Shown here piece after piece: positions 32,704 to 40,948 of a stretch of DNA of 64,000 bases. The notes under the pieces were generated by a model that saw only the letters and a program-made list of their open reading frames with translations, searched no databases and was not told the DNA's origin. Position numbers and translations under genes: made by a program. The number at the start of each line of letters is the position of its first letter. Position 1 is the first letter of the stretch. The DNA is taken from NCBI GenBank assembly GCA_009995455.1, contig JAACPJ010000002.1, positions 248,001 to 312,000 of the forward strand, read 5' to 3'. This stretch comes from a bacterium. GTDB lineage: Bacteria > Patescibacteriota > Gracilibacteria > UBA4473.

Positions 32704-34035
32704 ATGCATAAAACCGCGACCAACATTGTTGGCAAGCTCCAAGACCACGGTTTCACAGCCTTTCTAGTGGGAGGCTGTGTTCGTGATTTATTATTAGGGC
32801 AAGAACCAAAAGATTACGATATTGCCACGAATGCCAAACCAGAAGAGGTTGAAGCCGTGTTTGAAAACACCTGGCCGATTGGAAAATCTTTTGGGGTCAT
32901 TTTGATTGAAGAAGCTGGGCATAAATTTGAAGTGGCGACATTTAGAGAGGAAGATTCTTACCAAGACGGAAGACGCCCCACAATAGTGAAGTATAGTAAT
33001 GCAGAAGAAGACGCGCTGCGCCGTGATTTTACGATTAACGGAATCTTTTATGACCCGATAATTGATAAGCATTATGACTATGTAGGCGGTCGCAAAGATT
33101 TAGCCGATAAAGTGCTGCGCTTTATTGGGAACCCAGATACTCGGGTTCAAGAAGACTTTTTACGATTGCTCCGAGCCGTTCGTTTTCGGCACCGTTTTAG
33201 TCTTGATTACGATTACGATACGGGCGTGGCGCTCAAAACTCATGCCAGCTTAGTCACCCAAATTGCAGCCGAAAGAGTTTCCGATGAATTGAACAAAATT
33301 ATAGTTCATAAATCAAGGGCGGCGGCTTTAGCTGATCTGTTTAATCTTGGAATTCTGGCGAAGCTGTTTCCTGAAGTTGAAGCTTTAGCGAACACCGATC
33401 AGCCCAGTGATCATCACCAAGAAGGCGATGTATTAACGCATACCTTTTTGGTATTACAACAAATGAATGAGGGAGAAGATTTGGCGCTCTATTGGGCCGC
33501 GTTTTTTCATGATTACGCCAAAGCTAAATGTAAAAAATGGGATGGAGAACGTTGGACGTATCCGGGCCATGATCAAGTTGCTGATGACTTAGTGGCTCCA
33601 TTATTAGAACGCCTGAAATTTTCCAAAAAACTGCAAACCGACATTTTATGGTTATTACACTATAAACCAATTTTCGAAAGCTTCTATGAGATGAATCTTT
33701 CTAAAAGACTGCATTATTTTGACGAACCACAATTTGAAAATTTACTGAAACTGGAAATGGCTGACTTAAAAGGTTGTGTTCCTGAAGACGAAAAAGAACA
33801 CCAAACTGCTTTACTTGAATTAAAAAAAATCCAAGAAAATTGGCAATATGCGCACCATGCAGGCATCTTGCCATCTAGCAAACCAGAGCTTTATACCGGT
33901 GAAGAAATAATAGAAATTACGGGCATTCCCCCATCTGCACGCATTGGCGAACTAAAAGCGGCGTTAAGAGAGCGGCAAATCAATGGTGAGATTAGCACGC
34001 GCAAAGAAGCAAAAGCTTGGTTATTAAGTCTTTAA
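32704..34035 (+). CDS. cca: CCA tRNA nucleotidyltransferase with HD domain
   Basis: 443 aa. Class II poly(A)/CCA polymerase head: FLVGGCVRDLLLGQEPKDYDIATNAKPEEVEAVF with the DxD metal ligands, then RRDFTINGIFYDP and FLRLLRAVRFRHRF. An HD domain follows (GDVLTHTFLVLQQMNEG, AAFFHDYAKAKCKKW, YPGHDQVADDLV), likely a phosphohydrolase. Both tRNA genes in the window encode CCA, so the enzyme would mainly repair tRNA ends. Confidence 0.93.
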   Translation: MHKTATNIVGKLQDHGFTAFLVGGCVRDLLLGQEPKDYDIATNAKPEEVEAVFENTWPIGKSFGVILIEEAGHKFEVATFREEDSYQDGRRPTIVKYSNAEEDALRRDFTINGIFYDPIIDKHYDYVGGRKDLADKVLRFIGNPDTRVQEDFLRLLRAVRFRHRFSLDYDYDTGVALKTHASLVTQIAAERVSDELNKIIVHKSRAAALADLFNLGILAKLFPEVEALANTDQPSDHHQEGDVLTHTFLVLQQMNEGEDLALYWAAFFHDYAKAKCKKWDGERWTYPGHDQVADDLVAPLLERLKFSKKLQTDILWLLHYKPIFESFYEMNLSKRLHYFDEPQFENLLKLEMADLKGCVPEDEKEHQTALLELKKIQENWQYAHHAGILPSSKPELYTGEEIIEITGIPPSARIGELKAALRERQINGEISTRKEAKAWLLSL

Positions 34036-34053
34036 ATATTTTGGAAGAATGCC

Positions 34054-35316
34054 TTATTTAGCTTCAATGCGTTCAAATCCTGTGTAAGGCCACAGAACTT
34101 CTGGAATGTCTATTGAGCCATCTTCTTTTTGTCCGTTCTCTAGAATAGCGATTAAAGGCCGAGAACTTACGGCGGTACCATTCAAGGCATGGGCAAATTG
34201 TAAATTGCCATCGGCATCTTTATAGCGGATATTTAAACGACGCGTTTGAAAATCATCACAAATTGAAGTAGAGGTCATTTCGCGGTACTGCGCTTGCCCC
34301 GGCAACCACGCTTCTAAGTCGTATTTTTTAGAAGCCGAAACGCCTAAATCACCACAACAAATATCGACAACTTGGTAATGAATCCCCAGTTTCTTTAATA
34401 TTTCTTCTTCTGTTTCTCGCAAAGATTCATGAACAGCGACCGCGTCTTCTGGCGCACAAAAGACGACCATTTCAATTTTTTCAAACTGATGCACTCGTAA
34501 AATTCCTTTGGTGTCTTTTCCATAACTTCCCGCTTCGCGTCGAAAACACGGGCTGTAAGCGGCGTAACGCAGCGGACCATTAGATAGATCAATGATTTGA
34601 TCGGCGTGAATACTGACCATTGGCACTTCTGAAGTCCCAATTAGATACAGGTCATCTTCTCCAGGATTAACACAATAATTTTCGTCTCGGTCAAAAAACC
34701 CCGTTCCCATAATGGCCTCTTTACGAGTCATAAAAGGCGGGATCGTTGGGCTGTAACCTTTGTCTGCGACTTCACGAAAAGCCCACATCATTAAGGCTTG
34801 TTGCAGCAGCGCAAGTTCGTTTTTAAGATAATAAAAACGAGAACCAGACACTTTAGCGGCCTGCTCCATATCTAGTAAATTCAAAGCTTCGGCCAGTTCC
34901 CAGTGTTCTTTTGGCTTAAAACTAAATTCAGGTTTTTGACCTTCAAATCGAGCCACCACGTTTTCTTCATCACTCTTCCCATCTGGCACTTCTGCCCGCG
35001 GCGGATTTGGGAGACTGAGCATTAACTCATCAACTATAGCGCTGGCTTTTTCTAAATCAGCTTCTAGGTTTTTACGAGTTCCAGCAATCGTTTTCATAGC
35101 CGCTAAGGCTTCTTCTTTCTCACTGCCGGAAAGTTGAGGAATCCGCTTTGAAGCTTCGTTTTGTTCGGCTTTTAAACTTTCGGTTTGCGCTTGTAAATCA
35201 CGTTTCACCTCATCGGCGGAGAGTAAATCGTTTACTACATTAGCCGGCACGCCTTTACGCGCCAAGCGAGTTTTAAAGTCTTCTGGTTGTTGCCGTATTG
35301 CTTTTAAATCGAGCAT
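34054..35316 (-). CDS. serS: Seryl-tRNA synthetase
   Basis: 420 aa, normal length. An N-terminal coiled-coil arm (about 28-105; LKAEQNEASKRIPQLSGSEKEEALAAM) binds the long variable arm of tRNA-Ser. The class II core shows motif 1 (PTIPPFMTRKEAIMGTGFF), TSEVPMVSIHADQI, motif 2 (YSPCFRREAGSYGKDTKGILRVHQFEKIEM) and motif 3 (NGTAVSSRPLIAILENGQ). No T-box or leader is seen upstream. Confidence 0.95.
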   Translation of the reverse strand: MLDLKAIRQQPEDFKTRLARKGVPANVVNDLLSADEVKRDLQAQTESLKAEQNEASKRIPQLSGSEKEEALAAMKTIAGTRKNLEADLEKASAIVDELMLSLPNPPRAEVPDGKSDEENVVARFEGQKPEFSFKPKEHWELAEALNLLDMEQAAKVSGSRFYYLKNELALLQQALMMWAFREVADKGYSPTIPPFMTRKEAIMGTGFFDRDENYCVNPGEDDLYLIGTSEVPMVSIHADQIIDLSNGPLRYAAYSPCFRREAGSYGKDTKGILRVHQFEKIEMVVFCAPEDAVAVHESLRETEEEILKKLGIHYQVVDICCGDLGVSASKKYDLEAWLPGQAQYREMTSTSICDDFQTRRLNIRYKDADGNLQFAHALNGTAVSSRPLIAILENGQKEDGSIDIPEVLWPYTGFERIEAK

Positions 35317-35386
35317 AATTAATTTTTAGTAAAAAAATTGTAGGCAAAACTGGTGCTGCTGGCTACAGTTAAGTCTTACAAAATAT

Positions 35387-35415
35387 TTGACCTTTTGTGT
35401 TAAACATTTTATAAT
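35387..35415 (+). promoter_or_regulatory. Promoter of the DHH-like gene
   Basis: TTGACC (35387-35392), 17 bp, TATAAT (35410-35415), among the best consensus matches in the window. The roughly 28-nt leader holds a small hairpin, AAGCCT with AGGCTT, before the ATG at 35440. Confidence 0.75.
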
Positions 35416-35439
35416 ACACCTTAAGCCTGATTTTAGGCT

Positions 35440-36873
35440 TTGATAAATCACATGAGCATTACCCCGAAAGACCAAGCCATTGCCCTGATTCGTCGCTCTG
35501 ACAAAATCCTTTGTCTCAGCCAAGCCCATGCGCGGGCCGATGGCATCGCAGCCGTTCTGGCTTTTCAAGCTCTAGGCCAAAAATTAGGAAAAGAGATTGT
35601 GGCGGTACTTCCACGCGGTGTTAGTCATAATTTGCAATTTCTACCAGGTCACGAAAACATTGAAAACGAACTCGGTGAACCGGGAGATTTCGTGATTTCT
35701 CTTTCCACTGAAAAATCACACGTTGAAAGAGTTAAATATACGATCGAAGAAAATTCAGTTGATATTTTGATCACCCCTAAAGACGGAAGCTTTAATCCGT
35801 CTGATGTAACTTTTCGGCATAATGTGGCTCACTTTGATCTGATATTAATTTTTGACTGTCCGACGCTTGAAAGCTTGGGACCCGTTTTCAACGATCACAC
35901 TGAACTCTTTGCAAGCGCTCCAACCCTTAACATTTCAGCCAATCCGGGTACAGCCGACTACGCGAAAGTGAATTTAATCGACCCGACTAAATCTTCTACT
36001 TGTGAAATTTTATTTGATTGCCTGCAACACGATACAGAATTTCAGAAACAGATTGATGCCAATATCGCCACGAGCTTACTGACCGGCATGATTGCCAGCA
36101 CCGGCAGTTTTTTACGGCCAAATACGACTGCTTCAAGTTTAGAAGCCGCTGCCTTACTGCAAAATATTGGAGCCGAACAATCTGATATTATTGAACATCT
36201 GTTTAAACAGAAATCATTCAACACGCTTAAAGTATGGGGGAAAGTTTTTGCCAGCTTGGAATTAGACCCAGTTCATAAAATTGCTTGGACATATATTACC
36301 CAAAACGATTTAACGCAGTTAGACGCAAACGCCAATGATGTCGAAAACATTACCGCCGAGATTTTAAGATACACTGAAGATATAGATTTAGCCGTGTTGG
36401 TTATTGAACATCCAACCCAAACGCTGGCGCAACTGAGAACTAAAAACCGAAACCTTGACTGGAAGCCTTTTACAGAAAGTCATAAAGCGGTCAATGTTGA
36501 AAGTGGTATCAATATCATATACGCCGAGCCAAGTGCCGCCAAAGTAACAGACGGACTCGTAAAAGATTTGGTGCAGTGGCAAAAAGACCGCTTGCAAATT
36601 TCGCCCGACACACCCATCACAAAGTTAAAAGCGTCGATACCAAGCACCACAACCCCTAAATTACCGATTGAAGGGTTAGAAAAAAAACCAAGTGTACACG
36701 CAACTCCACCAGCAGAATTCCCCTTCAGTGTTCCAGGCACAAAGACCAGAGCTAAAGAAGTAGAAGTAGTTGAACCAACTATGCCGCCTGGAACTCAAGC
36801 CGCGGAAGTCATTGTAGACATTCATGAAAAAGGTATTCCTGATTGGCTTAAAAAATCTTTCCCTAAAAATTAA
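35440..36873 (+). CDS. DHH-superfamily-like protein lacking catalytic motifs
   Basis: 477 aa. The first 330 residues follow the NrnA/DHH-DHHA1 phosphoesterase layout: SQAHARADGIAAVLAFQALGQ in place of HxxPDGDAxGS, ILIFDCPTLESLG, and NISANPGTADYAKVNLIDPTKSSTCEILFDCL where a DHH triad normally precedes N-x(8)-P-x(4)-STCE. TSLLTGMIASTGSFLRP replaces TGxxxDTGxF. The key Asp/His metal ligands are therefore mostly gone (DGD to DGI, DHH lost, DTG to STG). A Pro/Lys-rich linker (370-450) and a short C-terminal helix DIHEKGIPDWLKKSFP follow. Probably a binding protein rather than a nuclease. Fold assignment rests on these remnants. Confidence 0.7.
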   Translation: MINHMSITPKDQAIALIRRSDKILCLSQAHARADGIAAVLAFQALGQKLGKEIVAVLPRGVSHNLQFLPGHENIENELGEPGDFVISLSTEKSHVERVKYTIEENSVDILITPKDGSFNPSDVTFRHNVAHFDLILIFDCPTLESLGPVFNDHTELFASAPTLNISANPGTADYAKVNLIDPTKSSTCEILFDCLQHDTEFQKQIDANIATSLLTGMIASTGSFLRPNTTASSLEAAALLQNIGAEQSDIIEHLFKQKSFNTLKVWGKVFASLELDPVHKIAWTYITQNDLTQLDANANDVENITAEILRYTEDIDLAVLVIEHPTQTLAQLRTKNRNLDWKPFTESHKAVNVESGINIIYAEPSAAKVTDGLVKDLVQWQKDRLQISPDTPITKLKASIPSTTTPKLPIEGLEKKPSVHATPPAEFPFSVPGTKTRAKEVEVVEPTMPPGTQAAEVIVDIHEKGIPDWLKKSFPKN

Positions 36874-36939
36874 GCCCAAAGGCTTTATTGAAATAAATTT
36901 AGAAATAAGTTATAATAACCTAATTCAAAAACAAAAATC

Positions 36940-37239
36940 ATGCACGATTTCACCCTCCTTCCCAAACTCATAAAAGCCTCTGGCGCGATGGACGACGTTA
37001 AAAAACGTTGGCTGCTAGATAATATAAGCCGTATGAGCGACACCAAAAAAGCGGAAATTTTTGATATTTTAAAAGCCGAACAAGAAAAGAAAAACGTGGT
37101 CTACAAAAAGCTTATTTCAAAACGAAAAGAGTACGAAACTAAACGCGCTCAAACGATTTACCGTTACATTGAACGGAAAGTAAATGAAGAAGAAGAAAGC
37201 ACTATGGAAGATATCGACAAAGAACTAGCCCTTTTATAA
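36940..37239 (+). CDS. Small helical protein, unknown
   Basis: 99 aa, highly charged and helical (KKAEIFDILKAEQEKKNVVYKKLISKRKEYETKRAQTIYRYIERKV). It begins HDFTLLPKLIKASGAMDD. A TATAAT box lies about 25 bp upstream (36911-36916). It is followed 2 bp later by another unknown gene, so the two likely act together. No family recognised. Confidence 0.6.
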   Translation: MHDFTLLPKLIKASGAMDDVKKRWLLDNISRMSDTKKAEIFDILKAEQEKKNVVYKKLISKRKEYETKRAQTIYRYIERKVNEEEESTMEDIDKELALL

Positions 37240-37241
37240 AC

Positions 37242-37820
37242 ATGGCACAACAAAATCCGGAATCATTGCGAAATATTGAGGACCAGCAAGATGGTGCCAG
37301 CGAAGGAGTTGAAGCGACTCTTGCGGGAAATAAAAATATGGAAGCTCGCCTAAACCAAGATGCTAACCCGAATGCCACGACATTAGAGGCCCAGCACGCA
37401 GAACTATTTAAAGCTAACGGAGGCTACGTGCAAAAAACGGCTTTCCGAACTGGCGCTAATGGAAACACATTTGGCGAAACACGAGGGGCCACGGCATTAG
37501 CTGCTGCTAAAGATATGCAAGAAGTCGCTGATGCCGACAATGCGGATATGGCAGAGGCAGAAAGAATTATGGGGGACGTAGCTAGAGCGCAGAGCGAAAC
37601 CCAAGAAAACGCAGAAGACACTGCAGAACTAGATACTGGAGGTATTCCGGAAGGAAACCCAGAAAGAGGTGAAATCGCCTCTTTGAGTGCCGCTTATAAC
37701 GGGGCCGAAGCTGAAGCGGGTGCCGCATTGACCAGCATTGAAGCTGACACGGCTACTGAACTAAATCAGTCTTTACAGGGATTCAGCGAAGATAATAACG
37801 GTCTTACTCAAGCGGGTTAA
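37242..37820 (+). CDS. Acidic low-complexity protein, unknown
   Basis: 192 aa, rich in Ala, Glu, Asn and Asp, with no predicted membrane helix or cysteine. Examples are AAAKDMQEVADADNADMAEAERIM and AAYNGAEAEAGAALTSIEADTATEL. Probably mostly disordered or loosely helical. It starts 2 bp after the charged helical gene upstream; a basic/acidic partner pair is possible. It overlaps the end of the convergent HIT gene by 4 bp. Confidence 0.55.
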   Translation: MAQQNPESLRNIEDQQDGASEGVEATLAGNKNMEARLNQDANPNATTLEAQHAELFKANGGYVQKTAFRTGANGNTFGETRGATALAAAKDMQEVADADNADMAEAERIMGDVARAQSETQENAEDTAELDTGGIPEGNPERGEIASLSAAYNGAEAEAGAALTSIEADTATELNQSLQGFSEDNNGLTQAG

Positions 37821-38464
37821 AGCTCGGTTTTGTAATCGGGGCTTAGCATATGAAAACAAGTAAAAGGACTACTTGTTTGGTTTGGAGCTACGTTCATGAA
37901 TAATTTGTAGCCTTCGATTTCGAGTTGTTGAGAAACTGATTTAGCAACCCAAAACAGATTACCGTATTCTTCTAGGTTCGTTTCACGCACATCTAAACCC
38001 GATTCAAACTCTGGGTTTTTTAGCTGAATAACCACGTGGTGTTCGCACACGGGGTTTTCGTGTTGAAAAGCAATTGTATTATCGTCTTCGTAATAAACTA
38101 AGTCAGTAAGGGCACTACACTCTAAATTAGGCGCATAATCGCTACTCAGCTGATGCATATGAACTCGAGGTACCACTTGGCCCCCGACAGTACCAACATT
38201 CATATGTAACTTATAGGTGTCTAGATCTTCTAAATCGCTGACGTATTTTGCCGCTAAAAATAAGCGTCCAAAGACATCTAAGTTCTCAGCATGCACATCT
38301 AATCCCGTTACTAAACCTTCTACTTTAGGAACCATCAACGCGTGAAAACGAGCTTTAGGATTAATATCTTTAAATGCCATAACAAATTCATCCTCATAGA
38401 CAATCTCAGCTGGAGCTTCCCCTTTAATAATTTGAGCGAAAACGTCTTCTACTAAAAAATCCAT
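37817..38464 (-). CDS. Tandem HIT-domain protein, second domain degenerate
   Basis: 215 aa made of two HIT units of about 105 aa. Unit 1: IIKGEAPAEIVYEDEFVMAFKDINPKARFHALMVPK ... YKLHMNVGTVGGQVVPRVHMHQLS, where the HxHxH triad reads R-V-H-M-H, so the central catalytic histidine is kept. Unit 2: DLVYYEDDNTIAFQHENPVCEHHVVIQL ... YKLFMNVAPNQTSSPFTCFHMLS, where the triad reads F-T-C-F-H and the catalytic histidine is cysteine. HIT proteins hydrolyse nucleotide phosphoramidates or dinucleoside polyphosphates as dimers; this looks like a fused dimer with one dead site. No gene partner is evident. Confidence 0.8.
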   Translation of the reverse strand: MDFLVEDVFAQIIKGEAPAEIVYEDEFVMAFKDINPKARFHALMVPKVEGLVTGLDVHAENLDVFGRLFLAAKYVSDLEDLDTYKLHMNVGTVGGQVVPRVHMHQLSSDYAPNLECSALTDLVYYEDDNTIAFQHENPVCEHHVVIQLKNPEFESGLDVRETNLEEYGNLFWVAKSVSQQLEIEGYKLFMNVAPNQTSSPFTCFHMLSPDYKTEL

Positions 38465-38517
38465 GCAATAATTTATATTTTAGTGTTCATCATTGATTGT
38501 AAGAAAGACAAATTAAT

Positions 38518-38546
38518 TTTACAAACAGACGGCTCTATTTTATTAT
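38518..38546 (+). promoter_or_regulatory. Promoter of the ilvB leader
   Basis: TTTACA (38518-38523), 17 bp, TATTAT (38541-38546). Transcription would begin near 38553, only about 6 nt before the leader-peptide ATG at 38559. Confidence 0.65.
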
Positions 38547-38558
38547 CGGTAATGTTAA

Positions 38559-38594
38559 ATGAACCAATTAAACGTAGTGGTACTGCTAGGCTAA
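38559..38594 (+). CDS. ilvB leader peptide (Val/Leu-rich)
   Basis: An 11-codon ORF reading MNQLNVVVLLG then TAA: three Val codons (GTA, GTG, GTA) in a row, followed by CTG and CTA, plus an earlier TTA. It matches the logic of the enterobacterial ivbL leader, where Val and Leu starvation stalls the ribosome. It ends 2 nt before the antiterminator stem and 74 bp before ilvB. No ribosome-binding site is present. Confidence 0.82.
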   Translation: MNQLNVVVLLG

Positions 38595-38595
38595 A

Positions 38596-38650
38596 ACCGA
38601 CTTAAGAATCATCTCTCTTAAGCCGGTCATTCCCTAATACCGCTTTTTTT
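38596..38650 (+). promoter_or_regulatory. ilvB attenuator (antiterminator/terminator switch)
   Basis: Antiterminator: ACCG-A-CTTAAG (38596-38606) pairs with CTTAAG-C-CGGT (38617-38627), ten pairs with one mismatch. Terminator: AAG-C-CGGT (38620-38627) pairs with ACCG-CTT (38639-38645), with seven Ts at 38644-38650. The two share 38620-38627 and exclude each other. The leader stop codon ends at 38594, so a terminating ribosome covers the antiterminator's first arm and favours termination. Confidence 0.8.
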
Positions 38651-38667
38651 AAGTAAAACCCCACTTT

Positions 38668-40374
38668 ATGACTGGAGCCCAAGCCCTACTCAAAGCCCTT
38701 GAAAATCATGGTGTAACCGAAATGTTTGCTTACCCAGGTGGCGCAGTTCTGCCTATTTACGACGCTATGGCTGACTCCCCTATTCGTCGAATACTGGTTC
38801 GGCATGAACAGGCTTCAGCTTTTGCGGCTCAGGGGTATTCACGTTCAACTCAAGAGGTTGGAGTTTGTCTTGCTACTTCTGGCCCAGGAGCGACGAATCT
38901 AGTAACTGGAATTGCGGATGCGATGCTCGATTCGATTCCATTAGTGGCCATTACCGGAAATGTATTTAAACAATTGATTGGATCTGATGCGTTTCAAGAA
39001 ATTGATATTGTCGGAATTTGTGAACCAATTGTGAAACACTCTTACTTTATTGAGTCAGCCGATGATATTCCCCGCGTATTAGCTGAGGCTTTTCATTTAG
39101 CCAAAAGTGGTCGACCGGGCCCCGTTTTAATTGATATTCCTAAGTGTGAACAAATCGCTGAAGTTTCGGCAGAGACCATGAAGAAGCTGAATAATAAAGA
39201 AAATTTTGAACTTCAGTTACCAGGCTACAAACTTCCACCAGCGCTTGATGTGACTCAAATCGAAAAAGCAGTTGAGCTTATTACTGAAGCCAAAAAACCG
39301 ATTGTTATCTATGGACATGGCGTTGTGCTTTCTAACGCCGAAGCTCATTTAAAAGAATTTTTAGAGAAATCTGGCATCGCCAATGTCTGGACTTTGCACG
39401 GCATGGGCGCTTATGATAACACCGAAACTTTAAGTTTGGGGATGCTAGGAATGCACGGAACTGGAGCGGCAAATTTTGCCGTTCATCATGCCGATTTAGT
39501 TTTAGGCATCGGGATTCGTTTCGATGACAGAATAACGGGCAAATTATCCGAATTTAAATTGAACAAAAAATTTATTCATTTTGACATTGATTCATCTGAG
39601 TTTAATAAAAATGTACCAGCCGTAGTCAGTCTACACGGCCAAATTCATGATACGTTGCCGACATTAACTAAAGCCTTACCAGAAGGTCTTGAAAAGCAAT
39701 GGAGCGACTGGAATCAACAATTGACTTCTAAGAAAAAAGCTTGGCCGCTTGATGAGAGCAAAGCGGGCAAACTCACCGAAATAACAGTTATCAATCAACT
39801 GTATAAAATTATGGGTGAAGAAGATATTGTGCTGGTTGATGTCGGCCAACACCAAATGTGGGCGGCCCAAAGATTTTTTCCTAAAAAATCTCGTAAATTT
39901 TTAACCTCTGGTGGTTTAGGAACTATGGGATTTTCCTTACCCACCGCTATGGGCGCGGTATTTTCGGGACATCCTGTTTGGTCTATTTCTGGTGATGGCG
40001 GTTTTCAAATGAATAGCCAAGAGCTAGCCACAATCGCGCAAGATAACTTACCGGTGAAAATAATTATTCTTAATAACTCTTTCTTGGGAATGGTGCGGCA
40101 GTGGCAAGAACTTTTTTACGATAAAAATTATGTCGATACACCGCTTAAAAACCCTGATTTTGTAAAACTGGGCGAAGCCTACGGGATTCCTAGTTTTAGA
40201 GCTGAAACCCAAGAAGAATCAAAAGCGTTGCTTGATAAAATGCAGCATTTTGAAGGGCCGATCTTAGTCGAATTTAAACTCGAAAAGGAAGAAAATGTTT
40301 TTCCGATGGTTCCCGCAGGAGAAAGCCTTGGAAACACAATGCTCAGTAAAACTCAGCAAATAGACGCCGCTTAA
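38668..40374 (+). CDS. ilvB: Acetolactate synthase, large subunit
   Basis: 568 aa, full length. A ThDP- and FAD-dependent enzyme making acetolactate or acetohydroxybutyrate. Seen: AYPGGAVLPIYDAM and the catalytic glutamate in RHEQASAFAAQGYSR, LATSGPGATNLVTGIADAMLDSIPLVAITG, GRPGPVLIDIPK, and the ThDP motif GDGGFQMNSQELATIAQDNLPVKIIILNN. Expressed with ilvN under the attenuator just upstream. Confidence 0.96.
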   Translation: MTGAQALLKALENHGVTEMFAYPGGAVLPIYDAMADSPIRRILVRHEQASAFAAQGYSRSTQEVGVCLATSGPGATNLVTGIADAMLDSIPLVAITGNVFKQLIGSDAFQEIDIVGICEPIVKHSYFIESADDIPRVLAEAFHLAKSGRPGPVLIDIPKCEQIAEVSAETMKKLNNKENFELQLPGYKLPPALDVTQIEKAVELITEAKKPIVIYGHGVVLSNAEAHLKEFLEKSGIANVWTLHGMGAYDNTETLSLGMLGMHGTGAANFAVHHADLVLGIGIRFDDRITGKLSEFKLNKKFIHFDIDSSEFNKNVPAVVSLHGQIHDTLPTLTKALPEGLEKQWSDWNQQLTSKKKAWPLDESKAGKLTEITVINQLYKIMGEEDIVLVDVGQHQMWAAQRFFPKKSRKFLTSGGLGTMGFSLPTAMGAVFSGHPVWSISGDGGFQMNSQELATIAQDNLPVKIIILNNSFLGMVRQWQELFYDKNYVDTPLKNPDFVKLGEAYGIPSFRAETQEESKALLDKMQHFEGPILVEFKLEKEENVFPMVPAGESLGNTMLSKTQQIDAA

Positions 40375-40390
40375 TTTTAAACTCTAAAAC

Positions 40391-40882
40391 ATGACTGAAA
40401 GATTTATACTCATTGTGGTTACCAGAAACGCTCCTGGAGTTTTATCTCGGGTTTCAAGTTTGCTGCGTCGAAAACTATTCAACATTGATTCTTTAACCGT
40501 TGGCCGAACCACTAACAACAAGGAATCACGCTTTACCATTGTGATTGACGGTGATGAAGCCCAAGCTAATAAAGCGGCTCTTTTAATTGATCGCTTAATT
40601 GAAATTCGGTCGGTTAAAGTTTTGAAACCAGATCAATGTTTAAGACGAGAAATTGTGCTAGCGCGGGTCGAAATTACTTCGCCAGAACAGGAAGCGCTGC
40701 TTGAAAGCTCGCACGCAGAAATTATTAGTCAGCTAATTTTTAAAGAAGGCGATCTAATCACCTTGGAACTGATTGATACTTCACAAAAATTAGACGAATT
40801 TTTAGAGAAACTAAACCAAGCAGATATTAAAATCGTTGATTGGGTTCGCAGTGGAGTGATTGCTATGCAAAATTTAGAGTAA
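40391..40882 (+). CDS. ilvN: Acetolactate synthase, small (regulatory) subunit
   Basis: 163 aa. An N-terminal ACT domain (LIVVTRNAPGVLSRVSSLLRRKLFNIDSLTVGRT) binds valine for feedback inhibition. The C-terminal ALS-SS domain ends IVDWVRSGVIAM. It lies 16 bp after ilvB. ilvD and ilvE, needed to complete the branched-chain pathway, are not in the window. Confidence 0.95.
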   Translation: MTERFILIVVTRNAPGVLSRVSSLLRRKLFNIDSLTVGRTTNNKESRFTIVIDGDEAQANKAALLIDRLIEIRSVKVLKPDQCLRREIVLARVEITSPEQEALLESSHAEIISQLIFKEGDLITLELIDTSQKLDEFLEKLNQADIKIVDWVRSGVIAMQNLE

Positions 40883-40911
40883 AGATTCTGCCATAAAATT
40901 TTGAACCTCTA

Positions 40912-40940
40912 TTGTTTAAACCTTTAATTTCGGGTATAAT
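40912..40940 (+). promoter_or_regulatory. Near-leaderless promoter of the VirB2-like gene
   Basis: TTGTTT (40912-40917), 17 bp, TATAAT (40935-40940). The ATG at 40949 is 9 nt past the -10 box, so the mRNA would start 1-2 nt before the start codon. Confidence 0.65.
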
Positions 40941-40948
40941 ACCTAGAA

